Shown here in pieces: positions 44,967 to 53,860 of a stretch of 64,000 nt of DNA. The DNA comes from Brevibacillus composti (GTDB taxonomy: Bacteria > Bacillota > Bacilli > Brevibacillales > Brevibacillaceae). The notes beneath the pieces are model-generated. The model saw only the letters and a list, made by a program, of their open reading frames with translations, was not told where the DNA came from and searched no databases. Numbering within the stretch: the first letter of the stretch is position 1; each line of letters starts with the position of its first letter. The DNA lies in NCBI RefSeq assembly GCF_016406105.1, contig NZ_CP066308.1:3734001-3798000 (forward strand), read 5' to 3'. The position numbers and the translations under genes are program-made.

Positions 44967-46424
44967 TCAGGCGGCTTCCTCCTGCCGCTGTTTCGGATAT
45001 CCCAGCGTCACCAGCAAGCTGATCACGGCCAGCACCGCCAAGATGACAAAGACCTGATGCAGCCCGCCTGCCAGCAGCTCTCTGACTGTCTGCAAAAGCT
45101 CCGGCGGCAGCTGTCCCGCTTCATGCGGATTCAGGATTTTGTTGACGTCGATATTTTCCACACTTTGCGCCTGTCTGACCGACGCGTTCAGGAGCGTACC
45201 GAAGAGGGCGATTCCCAACGTCTGCCCCAATGTGCGGATAAACGAGTTGGTCGAGACGGCAACCCCGCGGAGATTCCAGGGAACGCTCAGCACGGCTCCG
45301 GTAAAGGACGTAAATGAAAGTCCAAACCCAAGTCCCACCAAGAATGTAATGCCGAATAACAAGAGGTGCGGACTGCTCGGCTGGATCGTCGCCAGCCAGG
45401 TCGTCGCCGCGATCAGAATCGCCACGCCAAAAAGCGAGGTCGTCCGGATGCCGATGCGTGCCAGGAGACGGCCGCTGATCGCCGCGCCAATCGGCCAGCC
45501 GACCGACATCGGGATGAGCGTCAGCCCGGAGCCGGTCGCCCCTTGGCCGTACACGCCCTGAATCCACAGCGGCAGGTAAAAGGAAACCGCCACCAGCACC
45601 GCCGCCAACAGAAAACCGGCGATATTGACGATGCTCATCGCACGCATGGAAAACAGGCCGAGAGGGACCATCGGCTCGGGCGACCTCTTTTCCACGTAGA
45701 GGAACAACAGGATGCCAAGAGCGGAAAAGACTAGCAGCCCCATAATCAGCGGCGAACCCCAGGGATGCTCCTGCCCCCCGCTCAACAGCGCGTACAGGAG
45801 CGCGGAAACACTAATGGTAAAAATCGAGGCGCCCGCGTAATCAATATGCTTGTTCACCTTCTCGATATGCTCATGCAGATACAGCCAGATCAACACGATC
45901 GAGACGATGCCAAAGGGAATGTTCATGTAAAAGATCCAGTGCCAGGAAACATAATCTACCAAAAGCCCCCCTGTCAGGGGGCCCAATATCCCGGAGATGC
46001 CCCAGATGCCGCTCATCCACCCCTGCACCTTCCCCCTTTGTTCAAAGGGGTAAATATCTCCGACAATCGTATAGGTAACCGTAATGATCGACCCTGCCCC
46101 CAAGCCCTGAAAAGCCCGGAACCAGATGAGCTGTTCCATCGTCTGCGCAAGGCCCGAGAGCGCCGATCCGATCAAAAAGAGAATCGCGCCGCTGGTGAAC
46201 ACGATTTTTCTTCCGAACAAATCAGCCAGCTTGCCAAAGATCGGGGTCGTGACGGCCGACGTGAGCAAGTAAATAGAAACGACCCAACTGATCAGATGCA
46301 GCCCTCCCAGATCACTGACGATCGTCGGCATGGCCGTACTGACGATGGTGCCCTCGATCGCCGCCAGGAAAGTGGCAATCATCACTCCTATCGTGACGTT
46401 TCGCTTGTTTGTTACTGGTTTCAT
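44967..46424 (-). CDS. MFS multidrug exporter, DHA2 (14-TM, EmrB/QacA) type
   Basis: 485-residue proton-coupled drug exporter with about 14 helices. The N-terminal MIATFLAAIEGTIVSTAMPTIVSDL is the DHA2 motif D1 region; GKLADLFGRKIVF is MFS motif A; GISGILGPLTGGLL is antiporter motif C. Substrate range cannot be predicted. No regulator lies beside it. Confidence 0.92.
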   Translation of the reverse strand: MKPVTNKRNVTIGVMIATFLAAIEGTIVSTAMPTIVSDLGGLHLISWVVSIYLLTSAVTTPIFGKLADLFGRKIVFTSGAILFLIGSALSGLAQTMEQLIWFRAFQGLGAGSIITVTYTIVGDIYPFEQRGKVQGWMSGIWGISGILGPLTGGLLVDYVSWHWIFYMNIPFGIVSIVLIWLYLHEHIEKVNKHIDYAGASIFTISVSALLYALLSGGQEHPWGSPLIMGLLVFSALGILLFLYVEKRSPEPMVPLGLFSMRAMSIVNIAGFLLAAVLVAVSFYLPLWIQGVYGQGATGSGLTLIPMSVGWPIGAAISGRLLARIGIRTTSLFGVAILIAATTWLATIQPSSPHLLLFGITFLVGLGFGLSFTSFTGAVLSVPWNLRGVAVSTNSFIRTLGQTLGIALFGTLLNASVRQAQSVENIDVNKILNPHEAGQLPPELLQTVRELLAGGLHQVFVILAVLAVISLLVTLGYPKQRQEEAA

Positions 46425-46529
46425 TGCGCTTTCTACCCCTTTGCTTGTGACCTGCCTGCATCGGCAGCTTCCGCCCGGCGTTATGCTTGAATTGCTTTAT
46501 GGTACGGGGACATGCAAAAAAAGTCAATG

Positions 46530-46562
46530 CAAAAACCTGCACCGGGCAAACACGATGCAGGT
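46530..46562 (-). terminator. Terminator of the SurA-N protein gene
   Basis: ACCTGCACCG with CGATGCAGGT (one G-U pair), 8-nt loop, five T on the minus strand, just after the stop. Confidence 0.8.
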
Positions 46563-46586
46563 CGAAGCATGGCGCGAGTCGCGTAT

Positions 46587-47225
46587 TTATTTTTGAGACG
46601 CTTCCGCATTTTGCAGGACATCGTCCGGCGCAAGCGACGGGTCCAGAAACTTCACATTGAATTTCTTCTCCAGCCCGATCAACCAATCATCCATATGTTT
46701 TTTGCGATTCTCTTTGTTCAGCTGCTTGACGATCTCCGGCCGCACCTGCTCCAGATCAGGCGCCGGATTGCCGAACTTGTCCTTGTTCTTTTCGTAGAAG
46801 GCTTGAATATCCTGCTCGCTGACCGGATACACCTTTTCGAACAGCTTGTCCCGCAAAAGAAGCGTTCGCACCGTTCCTCGGAAGCCCTCCTCGGTGTAGC
46901 CCTGATTTTTCAGGGTTTGCTCAAAGTTTTCTCTGGAACCGAGTTGCTCGATCAGTCTGTTCATCTCCTGATCCACTTCCGATTCATCGATCGACACGCC
47001 CTGGTCCTTGGCTTCTTCTACGACCATGTTGCGGCTGACGATCACGCCCAGCGTCTTTTTCCCATAGCTTTCTTTCATCTGTTCGTACAGCTCGGATTGG
47101 GTGATGTCGCCTCTGCTGCTGGTGACCAGAACAGGGTCATCCGCAGGCTTAAGGGCAACCCCCAAAATCACGAGAGCCAAAAGCAGAATCGCGATCGAAA
47201 GCATGGATAGATCGAACTTTTTCAT
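46587..47225 (-). CDS. SurA N-terminal-domain membrane-anchored protein
   Basis: 212 residues: an N-terminal signal-anchor helix (about 8-26, no lipobox cysteine) and an extracytoplasmic helical chaperone domain like the SurA/PrsA N-terminus (ITQSELYEQMKESYG ... YTEEGFRGTVRTLLLRDKLF ... VSEQDIQAFYEKNKDKF). There is no parvulin PPIase domain, unlike PrsA or SurA. It probably assists folding of exported proteins. ATG 47225 follows GAGAGGACATACG. The extension upstream lies in the promoter region and is rejected. Confidence 0.82.
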   Translation of the reverse strand: MKKFDLSMLSIAILLLALVILGVALKPADDPVLVTSSRGDITQSELYEQMKESYGKKTLGVIVSRNMVVEEAKDQGVSIDESEVDQEMNRLIEQLGSRENFEQTLKNQGYTEEGFRGTVRTLLLRDKLFEKVYPVSEQDIQAFYEKNKDKFGNPAPDLEQVRPEIVKQLNKENRKKHMDDWLIGLEKKFNVKFLDPSLAPDDVLQNAEASQK

Positions 47226-47339
47226 CGTATGTCCTCTCTTTCCTCTCAAATCCCTTGTGCCATTATAATAGACACCGAGTGCGGAAGAAAGATGGAATCG
47301 CTTTTCACAAGCCTTCCACAATACCGAATTGGGCGAATT

Positions 47340-47741
47340 TTACATAAAGTACCTCGTAAACAAGGATGAGAGAACGGAGGCGATGACCGGTCCCAAGACG
47401 GCCCATATCTGCAAAAATCGCTCCTGCGCTCTGCCCTTGTCTCCTTCGATCAGATCGGTCAGCTTCTGCATATCGTGCTTGTCGTTATCCAGCATTTGCA
47501 AAATGATCTCTTTCTCTGTCGGTCCTCTTTTCAGTTCCAGTTCCGTCTGCAATTTCGTGATCGCTGTCAGCAATTCTGCCCGCGCTTCCTCCATCCGCTC
47601 CAGCCGATGCTCGATCCTCTCCAGCCATTTGGTCGCAACCGATATCTTTACTTCTAGTTTGTCGATTCTTTCTGCGAAACTGTCCAAGCGCTTATCCATT
47701 TGCCCTGCGCTGTCCCTGGGCTCATGCTGCTCCGGTGTCAT
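47340..47741 (-). CDS. Coiled-coil protein with C-terminal membrane helix (XhlA-like layout)
   Basis: 133 residues: a charged amphipathic coiled coil about 15-105 and one hydrophobic helix at the C-terminus (IWAVLGPVIASVLSSLF). No named domain is certain. The layout resembles hemolysin-XhlA-type or tail-anchored scaffolding proteins. ATG 47741 follows GGGGGAGGTGGGTGCC. It stands alone between the SurA-N gene and degV. Confidence 0.7.
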   Translation of the reverse strand: MTPEQHEPRDSAGQMDKRLDSFAERIDKLEVKISVATKWLERIEHRLERMEEARAELLTAITKLQTELELKRGPTEKEIILQMLDNDKHDMQKLTDLIEGDKGRAQERFLQIWAVLGPVIASVLSSLFTRYFM

Positions 47742-48014
47742 GGCACCCACCTCCCCCGCTCCATACTACTTATATATGTTGGTGAGCGCGACTTGCTTGT
47801 ACCGTTTACCCAATTTTTTTGAATTTGGCGGTATTCCATTCACTTAGGGCAGAAAACAGGTGACGGGAAAGCCGGTTTCGCCTCCGAAACGACCGCTTGC
47901 CGCCTGCTTCACTGAAATTACCAGATGCTTGTCGCTGTTTTCTCATAAAATCTGCGATTCCTCCGGACCATTTCTAGTATGATAGTGCTAGTGAACACCA
48001 AAGGGGGCTCTTTT

Positions 48015-48869
48015 TTGACACAGCGTATCGCCTGGATTACCGACAGCACCGCCTATATTCCGGAAGAATTGAGAAAGGCAGCCGACATCCATATCGTCCC
48101 TCTCGATGTGATCTTTGATGACGTCGCTTATCAGGATGGGGTGGATCTCAGCTCCGAAAAGTTGTATGAAAAAATCGAACATTCGAAAACCGTTCCCAAA
48201 ACCTCGCAGCCGGCCATCGGCAAGTTCATCGAACTGTACGAACAACTGGCGGAAGCATATGACTGCGCCATCGCGGTTCACCTGTCCAGCAAGCTGAGCG
48301 GTACCTATCAGACGAGCAAAGCAGCCGCGGCCCAGTGTGAATTTCCGGTCGAAGTGGTCGATTCGCAGATCGTCTCCTACCCGATCACGACCTTGCTCGG
48401 CAAAGGCCTCGCGCTGGCAGAGCAAGGGATGGACTACCGGGACATCGCCGAGACCTTGCGGCGGGAAGCGAGCAAAAACGAAAACTACATCGTGATCGGC
48501 AAGCTGTCCCAGCTCCACAAGGGCGGCCGCCTGTCCAACGCGCAGCTGATCCTGGGCACGCTGCTCCAGATCAGGCCAATCTTTTGCATCAAAAACGGCG
48601 CAGTGGAGCTGTTTGAAAAAGTGCGTACCGAAAACAAAGCCTATCGGCGGATCATGGAGCAGTTGGATCGGGCCCGTTCGATGCACCGCGTGTCGCAAGT
48701 GGAAATCCTGCATGGCAACGTCATCGAAAAAGCCCTGGCGCTCAAAGAACAGATCAAGAGCAAGCACCAGGATGTCGAGGTGCTGGTCTATCCGCTCAGC
48801 CCCGTACTCGGCGTACATGGCGGCCAGGGAACAATCGCTCTCACTTGGACGAATGAACCGCAGTCGTAA
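48015..48869 (+). CDS. DegV-family fatty-acid-binding protein
   Basis: 284 residues with the DegV two-domain fold: WITDSTAYIPEEL at the N-terminus, the TSQPAIGKF motif near 65, LSSKLSGTYQTS near 95, and the C-terminal GGRLSNAQ and HGGQGTIALTW. DegV/FakB proteins hold a fatty acid for phosphorylation by FakA during use of exogenous lipids. The start is probably TTG 48015, preceded by AAAGGGGGCTC; an ATG at 47979 is in frame but has no good ribosome site. Fatty-acid specificity unknown. Confidence 0.88.
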   Translation: MTQRIAWITDSTAYIPEELRKAADIHIVPLDVIFDDVAYQDGVDLSSEKLYEKIEHSKTVPKTSQPAIGKFIELYEQLAEAYDCAIAVHLSSKLSGTYQTSKAAAAQCEFPVEVVDSQIVSYPITTLLGKGLALAEQGMDYRDIAETLRREASKNENYIVIGKLSQLHKGGRLSNAQLILGTLLQIRPIFCIKNGAVELFEKVRTENKAYRRIMEQLDRARSMHRVSQVEILHGNVIEKALALKEQIKSKHQDVEVLVYPLSPVLGVHGGQGTIALTWTNEPQS

Positions 48870-48924
48870 CTGTTTCGCAGCCGCAGCTTTCGATCCCGCC
48901 GTAGCTTTCTGGCGAAAAGACGGC

Positions 48925-48960
48925 AAAAGGCACCGCTCACGTGGAGTCGGTGCCTTTTTT
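48925..48960. terminator. Bidirectional terminator between degV-like and methyltransferase genes
   Basis: 11-bp stem AAAAGGCACCG / CGGTGCCTTTT with a pairing CTC/GAG in the loop and a T6 tail on the plus strand; A-rich on the other side. Confidence 0.85.
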
Positions 48961-48988
48961 ATTTCCGATTGGATGGCAAGAGCGGACT

Positions 48989-49756
48989 TTAGGCGAACGG
49001 ACGGACGGCCTGCAGCAAAAAGCGGTGGCTGGGGACGTCGAGATAGCCGTCCTTCTCGATCCGGCCCTGCAACTCCCACAGGCCGTCGGCGTATCTCTCC
49101 AAGGTAAAATCGGGAATTTGCCAGGGCACGGCCCGCAGGTAGTAGACCACCGCCCCCACGTCGTAGAACCGCGTCGGTACCATCTCCTCGCGGCAATCGG
49201 TCAGGACAAGCCCGGCTCTCTCCAACTGCTCGGCCGCATAGCGGGCATTCCAATGCAGGTATTCCTGCGGGATCGGCGCCCCCAGCAAGCGATTAAGCAG
49301 GAGATCGTTCTCCCCGCCTACCTGCTGCGTCAGGAAGGTGGCTCCTTTTCGGGCGATGCGGAATACCTCTCCTGCATCGAAAGATTCGTGCCGATTGATG
49401 ATCAAATCGAAGGTTTCATCGGAAAAGGGCAGGGTGTCCTCCCCGTCCGCTTCGACCACGGTAACCCCCAAAGGCTCCAGGCGCTCCCTGGCGATTACCA
49501 CATTCGGCTGATAACCCTCCGTGGCATAGGTTTGTTCCGGGAGCGGCCGCAGCATGGCGAGAAATTCACCCCCGCCCGTTCCCATGTCCAGCAGTGCTTG
49601 CGCCTCCGGCAATTTGCGCTGGACCAGGCTGGTGTAGTTCCAGCCGAGCGGCGCTTCCTGCAGCCGCCCCGTCTTCTTCACATAGGAAAAATCCCAGCCC
49701 GCAAACGGGACCTCCGTCTCCCGGCGCAGCCATTCCAACCATGATGCTTTCTCCAA
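48989..49756 (-). CDS. Class I SAM-dependent methyltransferase
   Basis: 255-residue soluble methyltransferase. SAM-binding motif I LLDMGTGGGEF lies near 57-67, the acidic end of strand 2 in ATEGYQPN, and motif IV-like FDLIINRHESFD near 115. No known-substrate signature. The start is TTG 49756, with GAGGAGATAGAGAA upstream. Monocistronic, facing degV across a shared terminator. Confidence 0.85.
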   Translation of the reverse strand: MEKASWLEWLRRETEVPFAGWDFSYVKKTGRLQEAPLGWNYTSLVQRKLPEAQALLDMGTGGGEFLAMLRPLPEQTYATEGYQPNVVIARERLEPLGVTVVEADGEDTLPFSDETFDLIINRHESFDAGEVFRIARKGATFLTQQVGGENDLLLNRLLGAPIPQEYLHWNARYAAEQLERAGLVLTDCREEMVPTRFYDVGAVVYYLRAVPWQIPDFTLERYADGLWELQGRIEKDGYLDVPSHRFLLQAVRPFA

Positions 49757-50206
49757 TTCTCTATCTCCTCTCTTGGCAAATGGAAATTACCCTTGTCTCC
49801 CGCCACCCCGAGGGATGTCTTCGCTTGAGCTCGGCGCTTTCTCTTAGTGGGGGTTTTATGCCGGTATCCCTCCAAGAGGACGGAATCGCGATGACATGCC
49901 AGCGGCGTACCCGGTTGCAAGAGACAAACTTTGGATAATTTTACAACAACCTGCTCGGTTAGAATAGATGTGAGTGCTTGTTCGTTACAAAAAAGTGGCA
50001 GCATATGGGAAAAGCATGGACGATGGAGAAAAGAGAATCACTGGTTAAAAAGGAGTGGAAAATAAGCGGGAGCCGCCGTTACCTGGCGGTTTTGCGGTTG
50101 TCAACGAATATTTCACGGTGCTACTATTTTGTTATCGGTAATAACTGTAACGTAAACCTTATTTTTTAACTTTGACGGATTTACGGAGAAAATGATAAAA
50201 CACCAG

Positions 50207-50336
50207 CACCGTGTTGGTAGCACCATGCCGGTGAAGTGCAGCAGACGGTTCCCACTGGGGATCAGCTCAGGCTTAATCGAAAAACGGACGAAACGACCGC
50301 CTTAGCCAGCCATAGCACAAGGGCGGTCGTTTCTTT
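50207..50336 (+). ncRNA. Candidate small RNA or structured leader
   Basis: TTGACG (50172-50177) and ATAAAA (50195-50200), 17 bp apart, predict a start near 50207. The following 130 nt contain pairing words (ACCAGCACCGTGTTGGT and CACCATGCCGGTG) and end at a good terminator. It matches no RNA family that I recognise. It could be a free small RNA, or an attenuated leader of the gene at 50413. Confidence 0.4.
50292..50336 (+). terminator. Intrinsic terminator upstream of the orphan gene
   Basis: AACGACCGCC (50292-50301) pairs with GGCGGTCGTT (50322-50331), followed by TCTTTT. It ends something transcribed on the plus strand from the preceding gene-free interval, and lies 77 bp before the next start codon. 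Confidence 0.7.
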
Positions 50337-50412
50337 TGGTCAGAGCAGCAACGATTGTTACGACGAGACTCAACAGCGCGACAATAAAGCCGCGGGCGTA
50401 GGGGGGATGGAC

Positions 50413-50814
50413 GTGAGATTGAAATCGGGATTGACGTTCTTAGTAATCGTTACTCTTTTTCTCGTTGTAGGTATTTACAGTAACCAAGAACGTTCTCGTT
50501 TGGTTTTCTCCGGCGAAAGTGAGCATTGGAAGGGAAACTTTAGAATTACAGGAGATCAACCATGGGTTGATCAAGAACTAACTTTGACATTTATAGGGCC
50601 TAACGTTCCTTTAGATAGTGACATACATTTTTCTTTTACATCTCCCTTCGGCGGTGGAGAGGTAAAGGGAGCCAGACTAAAAAAAGATCAAACCGTTACC
50701 TTCATCGGTGGTGGCACCGGAGCAGATCTATATCGAGGTCCAGATGAAGAAGTCAGGGTAATGATTCATTGGGAGGGGTTCCAAGAAGTTGTGGTGCTAA
50801 AAAATATAAAATAA
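50413..50814 (+). CDS. Orphan membrane-anchored/secreted small protein
   Basis: About 133 residues: a signal-anchor helix (SGLTFLVIVTLFLVVGIYS) followed by a beta-rich extracytoplasmic domain of about 100 residues (WKGNFRITGDQ, LTLTFIGPN, TVTFIGGGTGADLYRG, EEVRVMIHWEGFQEVVVL). It suggests an immunoglobulin-like fold, but I know no named family. The start is probably GTG 50413 (AGGGGGGATGGAC upstream); an ATG at 50407 is too close to the ribosome site. It is clearly more AT-rich than its neighbours, a sign of transfer. Confidence 0.75.
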   Translation: MRLKSGLTFLVIVTLFLVVGIYSNQERSRLVFSGESEHWKGNFRITGDQPWVDQELTLTFIGPNVPLDSDIHFSFTSPFGGGEVKGARLKKDQTVTFIGGGTGADLYRGPDEEVRVMIHWEGFQEVVVLKNIK

Positions 50815-50836
50815 AAAAGCGAGGGGACGCCCCCTC
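50815..50836. terminator. Bidirectional hairpin between the orphan gene and the VWA operon
   Basis: GAGGGG-ACGC-CCCCTC stem. On the minus strand it is followed by GCTTTTTTATTTT, a strong end for the eight-gene operon. The plus-strand tail is weak. Confidence 0.8.
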
Positions 50837-50962
50837 ACTTATAAACCTTCTGACTCAGTTTTGGTCATTGGTGCCCGCTCTTTCGTACGCTTCAACCCAA
50901 ACCCAAGTGTCCCCGTTGAAATAGCTGGAAAAATTAGTCGGCGGTCTTTGCGGTCAAATCGC

Positions 50963-53860
50963 TTATTTTTGCTTTCGCTTTTTGGCCGCGAGCAGCCTGT
51001 TAATGGTCTCGCTCTGTGGGTCGGCGGAGTTGGCGGAGTTGGCGGAGTTGGCGGAATTGACAGAGTTGGCGGAGCTGGTGTCCCCTGAGCGGTCGGCAGT
51101 TGATCTGCCGACTGGAGACAAGCCTGGCTTCCCGCCGGAATCAGCCCGCCGGGTCGCCGCCCGGCTCCCCTCTCTCCCGCTATCCGGCATGGGTGCAGCG
51201 GACGGCTGAGACCGCTGGCTCCGCTTCTCGCCGAGGCGGGACAGGACTTCGGCTCTTTCCGTAGGCTCGGCCACTTTCCCTGACCTTCGCTTGCGGAACC
51301 AGGCATACACCCTCGCCCGCCACTGATCCGGCAGCTGCAGCCGGCGAGCCGCTACATCCAGCGGCCACAGGAGAGCCGCCAGCATCAGCAGCCACTCCCC
51401 GATGGGCTGCGTCTCCCATTTGGACGGGAGATTGCCGGAGAAGACCTCTTCCGGTCGGGAGATTCGCGTCCCTCCGCCTGTGGCGAGCCACTCCTCCATC
51501 CGCTGCTCTCCCCCCTGCTGCAAGCCGAACTCGGGCGAGTAGGAGACGCTGAGCCCCGTCGTTTGCCCGGCGACGACCTGGCCGTTTGCTTTTTCCGACA
51601 CCTGGATCAGATAACTGCCCGGTTCGGCAGCCTGGAAGCTCCCCTCCAGCACGCCGGGGGCAATTGGCTTGAGGCGCACCGTTTCCCTTTGCATGGCTTG
51701 ATTGACGACGACGGCCTCCAGCTCTGAAGGCAGCTTCTCTCCCTTCGGCAGCGAGACGGTCACCGCTCCACGAGAGCCGTCGAGCCTGGTCTCTACCTGC
51801 CAGCGGCCGGGCGTGACCTGAGGCAGCGTCCAGCCGACGATATCCGTCCAGAGTCTGCTGTTTCCCGGCCAGGCGACCCAGTCCGGCGCCCACTTCCCTT
51901 CGAGATCGCTGGTCCAGGCGACCGCGCGGCCCAATCCGTACTGCCAGCGGCTGAGAATCGGATCGGCGTCCTGACTGAGCAGGAGCACCTCGGCCGTCTG
52001 TTTGATCGTCGCAGCCACATACGCCCGCATGAGCGGCAGCGGCTGGCGCAGGGCCGCCCAGTCGGCAGAGCCGGTCCGGCCCGGCACCTGCGGTTTTTCC
52101 ACGATAAAGGTGCGGCTGGCGAGCGCCGTCTCTTTGCTGAAAATCTTGGGGATGGAGGCGGCGTCACCCGCAAAATAGTACCGTCCTTTTCCCCACTTGG
52201 CGATCTCCTCCAACAGGCCAATGTCCGCGTCATCACCCACAGCGACCGTGGAGACCGTAATGTTTTCGCCGGAGAGCTGCTGAAGCAGGCCCTGGTAGTC
52301 GTCGTCTCTTCCGGACTGTCCGTCTGTCAGGAGAATGATGTGTTTCCGCTTGGTTTTCATTGTTTTGATCCGCTCGGAAGCCATCAGCAGGGCAGGAAAG
52401 ATATCGGTGCCGCCGTCGGCGAAAATCCGCCCGATCTGCCCTTGGATTTCGCTGCGCTTGGCTACTTTTTGCGGCGGCACTACTTCCCAGGGCATCCCGT
52501 CAAAGGCGATGACGCCGATTTCATCCTGGGGACCCAGCATGGTGGTGGCACGGATCGCCGCTTCCTTGGCCAGCTCCATTTTATCGACGCCGTAGGCATC
52601 GGCTGACATGCTCCCGGATTTGTCGATGACCAGCATCAGCCCGAGGGACGGCAGCTCCTCCTTTCCGCGCAAATCCATATGCACAGGGAGCGCCTCCTCG
52701 ATCGGCGTTTGAAACCAGCCGCCCATCCCGAAACCTTCGGAGCCGCCCGTCATGATCAGCCCGACCCCGAGATCCCGCACGGCGGTTCGGATCCGCTCCA
52801 TGTCGGCTTCGCTGATACTCGTAGCCGACAGGTCGGCCAGCACGATGGAGGCGTACTCTTTGTAGCCGTCCAGCTCTTTCGGCAACAGCGCCGCTTCCTT
52901 TACATCCACCTGAATCTCTGCCGCTTCAAGGGCTCCGACGAGATTCTGCGCGGCCCCGGGATGACCCTCGAGCACCAGGATCTTAGGCGCTCCGGCCACT
53001 TGCGTATAGGCAAAAGCCTGGTTGTTCGCCTGGACGGTATCCTGCTCGGGCTCAATTTCCACCCGGTAGCGGTGAAAACCCTCGCTGATCGCCTTTTGGC
53101 TGAAGAGATAGCGGTTTTTGCCCTTCTCCACCTGCACGACCAGCGCGCCCGCCTCCCGATTCCCCTCGTAGAGCCGGAGCGTGGCGCGGGTAGCCAGCGT
53201 GCTGTCCACGTCTACCTTCATCGTGTATTCCTCACCGGCGTACAGCCGGTCCGGCACCTGCACAGCGCTCAGGACCACCTCCGCCCCTTGGGGTTGTTCG
53301 AACAGGGCGCTCTCGACGACGATGCCCCGCTCTCTTGCCAGCTTCACTTCGCGGGCAGTATCTCCCTCGGTGTCCAGTCCGTCCGTCAGCAGCACGATTT
53401 TTCCCCTGGCCTCGCTGGGGATCATCGCCTGCGCCAAGCGGATCCCCTCGGCGAGGTTGGTGGCGTGCCGATTCACCTCCACGCCTACCGCCTGCACCTG
53501 CCCGTTTATCGTGAGCGGCTGGTCTACCGCAGCACCGGCTCCCGTCGCCACGATGCCGTACTGATCCTCTGCCCGCTTGTTTTCGACGGCTTTTTTCATA
53601 AAATCCAGCAAATGCGCATCGTCCTTGATCGACGCCGAGCGGTCATAGACAAATACGACCGTCTCCGCACGGACGGGATAAAGCAGCTGGATTCCGGCCA
53701 ACGCCAAGATCAGCAGGCAAAAAACGGCTGTCCGAATGGCGACGATGACGCTTTTGCGGCTGACTGGCATCTGGTGCTGCCCGCGCCACCATTGGATCAC
53801 CGCGAAGATGGCCGGGAGGAGCAGCAGCAGGAGCCACGGTTGTTGTACGTCAATACCCAC
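50963..53860 (-). CDS. Double-VWA membrane protein with glutamine-amidotransferase-like domain (operon gene 8)
   Basis: 965 residues. Two N-terminal helices (about 8-28 and 38-58) lead to a first VWA domain with a MIDAS-like VYDRSASIKDD. A beta-sandwich linker follows, then a GATase-like domain (about 300-400, KILVLEGHPGAAQNLVGAL, MTGGSEGFGMGGW), and a second VWA with perfect MIDAS VIDKSGSMS. A late helix (about 850-870) precedes a basic, Ser/Asn/Ala-repeat tail. GTG 53860 follows GGAGGG and overlaps the previous gene by 11 nt. Such proteins scaffold metal-dependent protein contacts. Last gene of the operon. Confidence 0.85.
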   Translation of the reverse strand: MGIDVQQPWLLLLLLPAIFAVIQWWRGQHQMPVSRKSVIVAIRTAVFCLLILALAGIQLLYPVRAETVVFVYDRSASIKDDAHLLDFMKKAVENKRAEDQYGIVATGAGAAVDQPLTINGQVQAVGVEVNRHATNLAEGIRLAQAMIPSEARGKIVLLTDGLDTEGDTAREVKLARERGIVVESALFEQPQGAEVVLSAVQVPDRLYAGEEYTMKVDVDSTLATRATLRLYEGNREAGALVVQVEKGKNRYLFSQKAISEGFHRYRVEIEPEQDTVQANNQAFAYTQVAGAPKILVLEGHPGAAQNLVGALEAAEIQVDVKEAALLPKELDGYKEYASIVLADLSATSISEADMERIRTAVRDLGVGLIMTGGSEGFGMGGWFQTPIEEALPVHMDLRGKEELPSLGLMLVIDKSGSMSADAYGVDKMELAKEAAIRATTMLGPQDEIGVIAFDGMPWEVVPPQKVAKRSEIQGQIGRIFADGGTDIFPALLMASERIKTMKTKRKHIILLTDGQSGRDDDYQGLLQQLSGENITVSTVAVGDDADIGLLEEIAKWGKGRYYFAGDAASIPKIFSKETALASRTFIVEKPQVPGRTGSADWAALRQPLPLMRAYVAATIKQTAEVLLLSQDADPILSRWQYGLGRAVAWTSDLEGKWAPDWVAWPGNSRLWTDIVGWTLPQVTPGRWQVETRLDGSRGAVTVSLPKGEKLPSELEAVVVNQAMQRETVRLKPIAPGVLEGSFQAAEPGSYLIQVSEKANGQVVAGQTTGLSVSYSPEFGLQQGGEQRMEEWLATGGGTRISRPEEVFSGNLPSKWETQPIGEWLLMLAALLWPLDVAARRLQLPDQWRARVYAWFRKRRSGKVAEPTERAEVLSRLGEKRSQRSQPSAAPMPDSGREGSRAATRRADSGGKPGLSPVGRSTADRSGDTSSANSVNSANSANSANSADPQSETINRLLAAKKRKQK
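51023..51076 (-). repeat. In-frame 9-bp tandem repeat in the double-VWA gene
   Basis: Six 9-bp units, GGCGGAGTT on the plus strand, three identical and three diverged, encoding Asn-Ser-Ala repeats near the C-terminus. Copy number can change without breaking the frame. Confidence 0.85.

Larger units (their letters stand above)
49757..50412. other. Gene-free interval with a possible small RNA
   Basis: 656 bp with AT-rich middle part. It includes the methyltransferase upstream region, a small hairpin CCGCC-GTTACCT-GGCGG near 50073-50088, promoter-like boxes, and a structured stretch ending in a terminator at 50292-50336. A 63-codon frame at 49978 has no convincing ribosome site or family and is not called. 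Confidence 0.6.

Noticed and set aside
49978-50169. 63-codon plus-strand frame
   Set aside because: No ribosome site at a usable distance, no conserved motif, AT-rich filler sequence.
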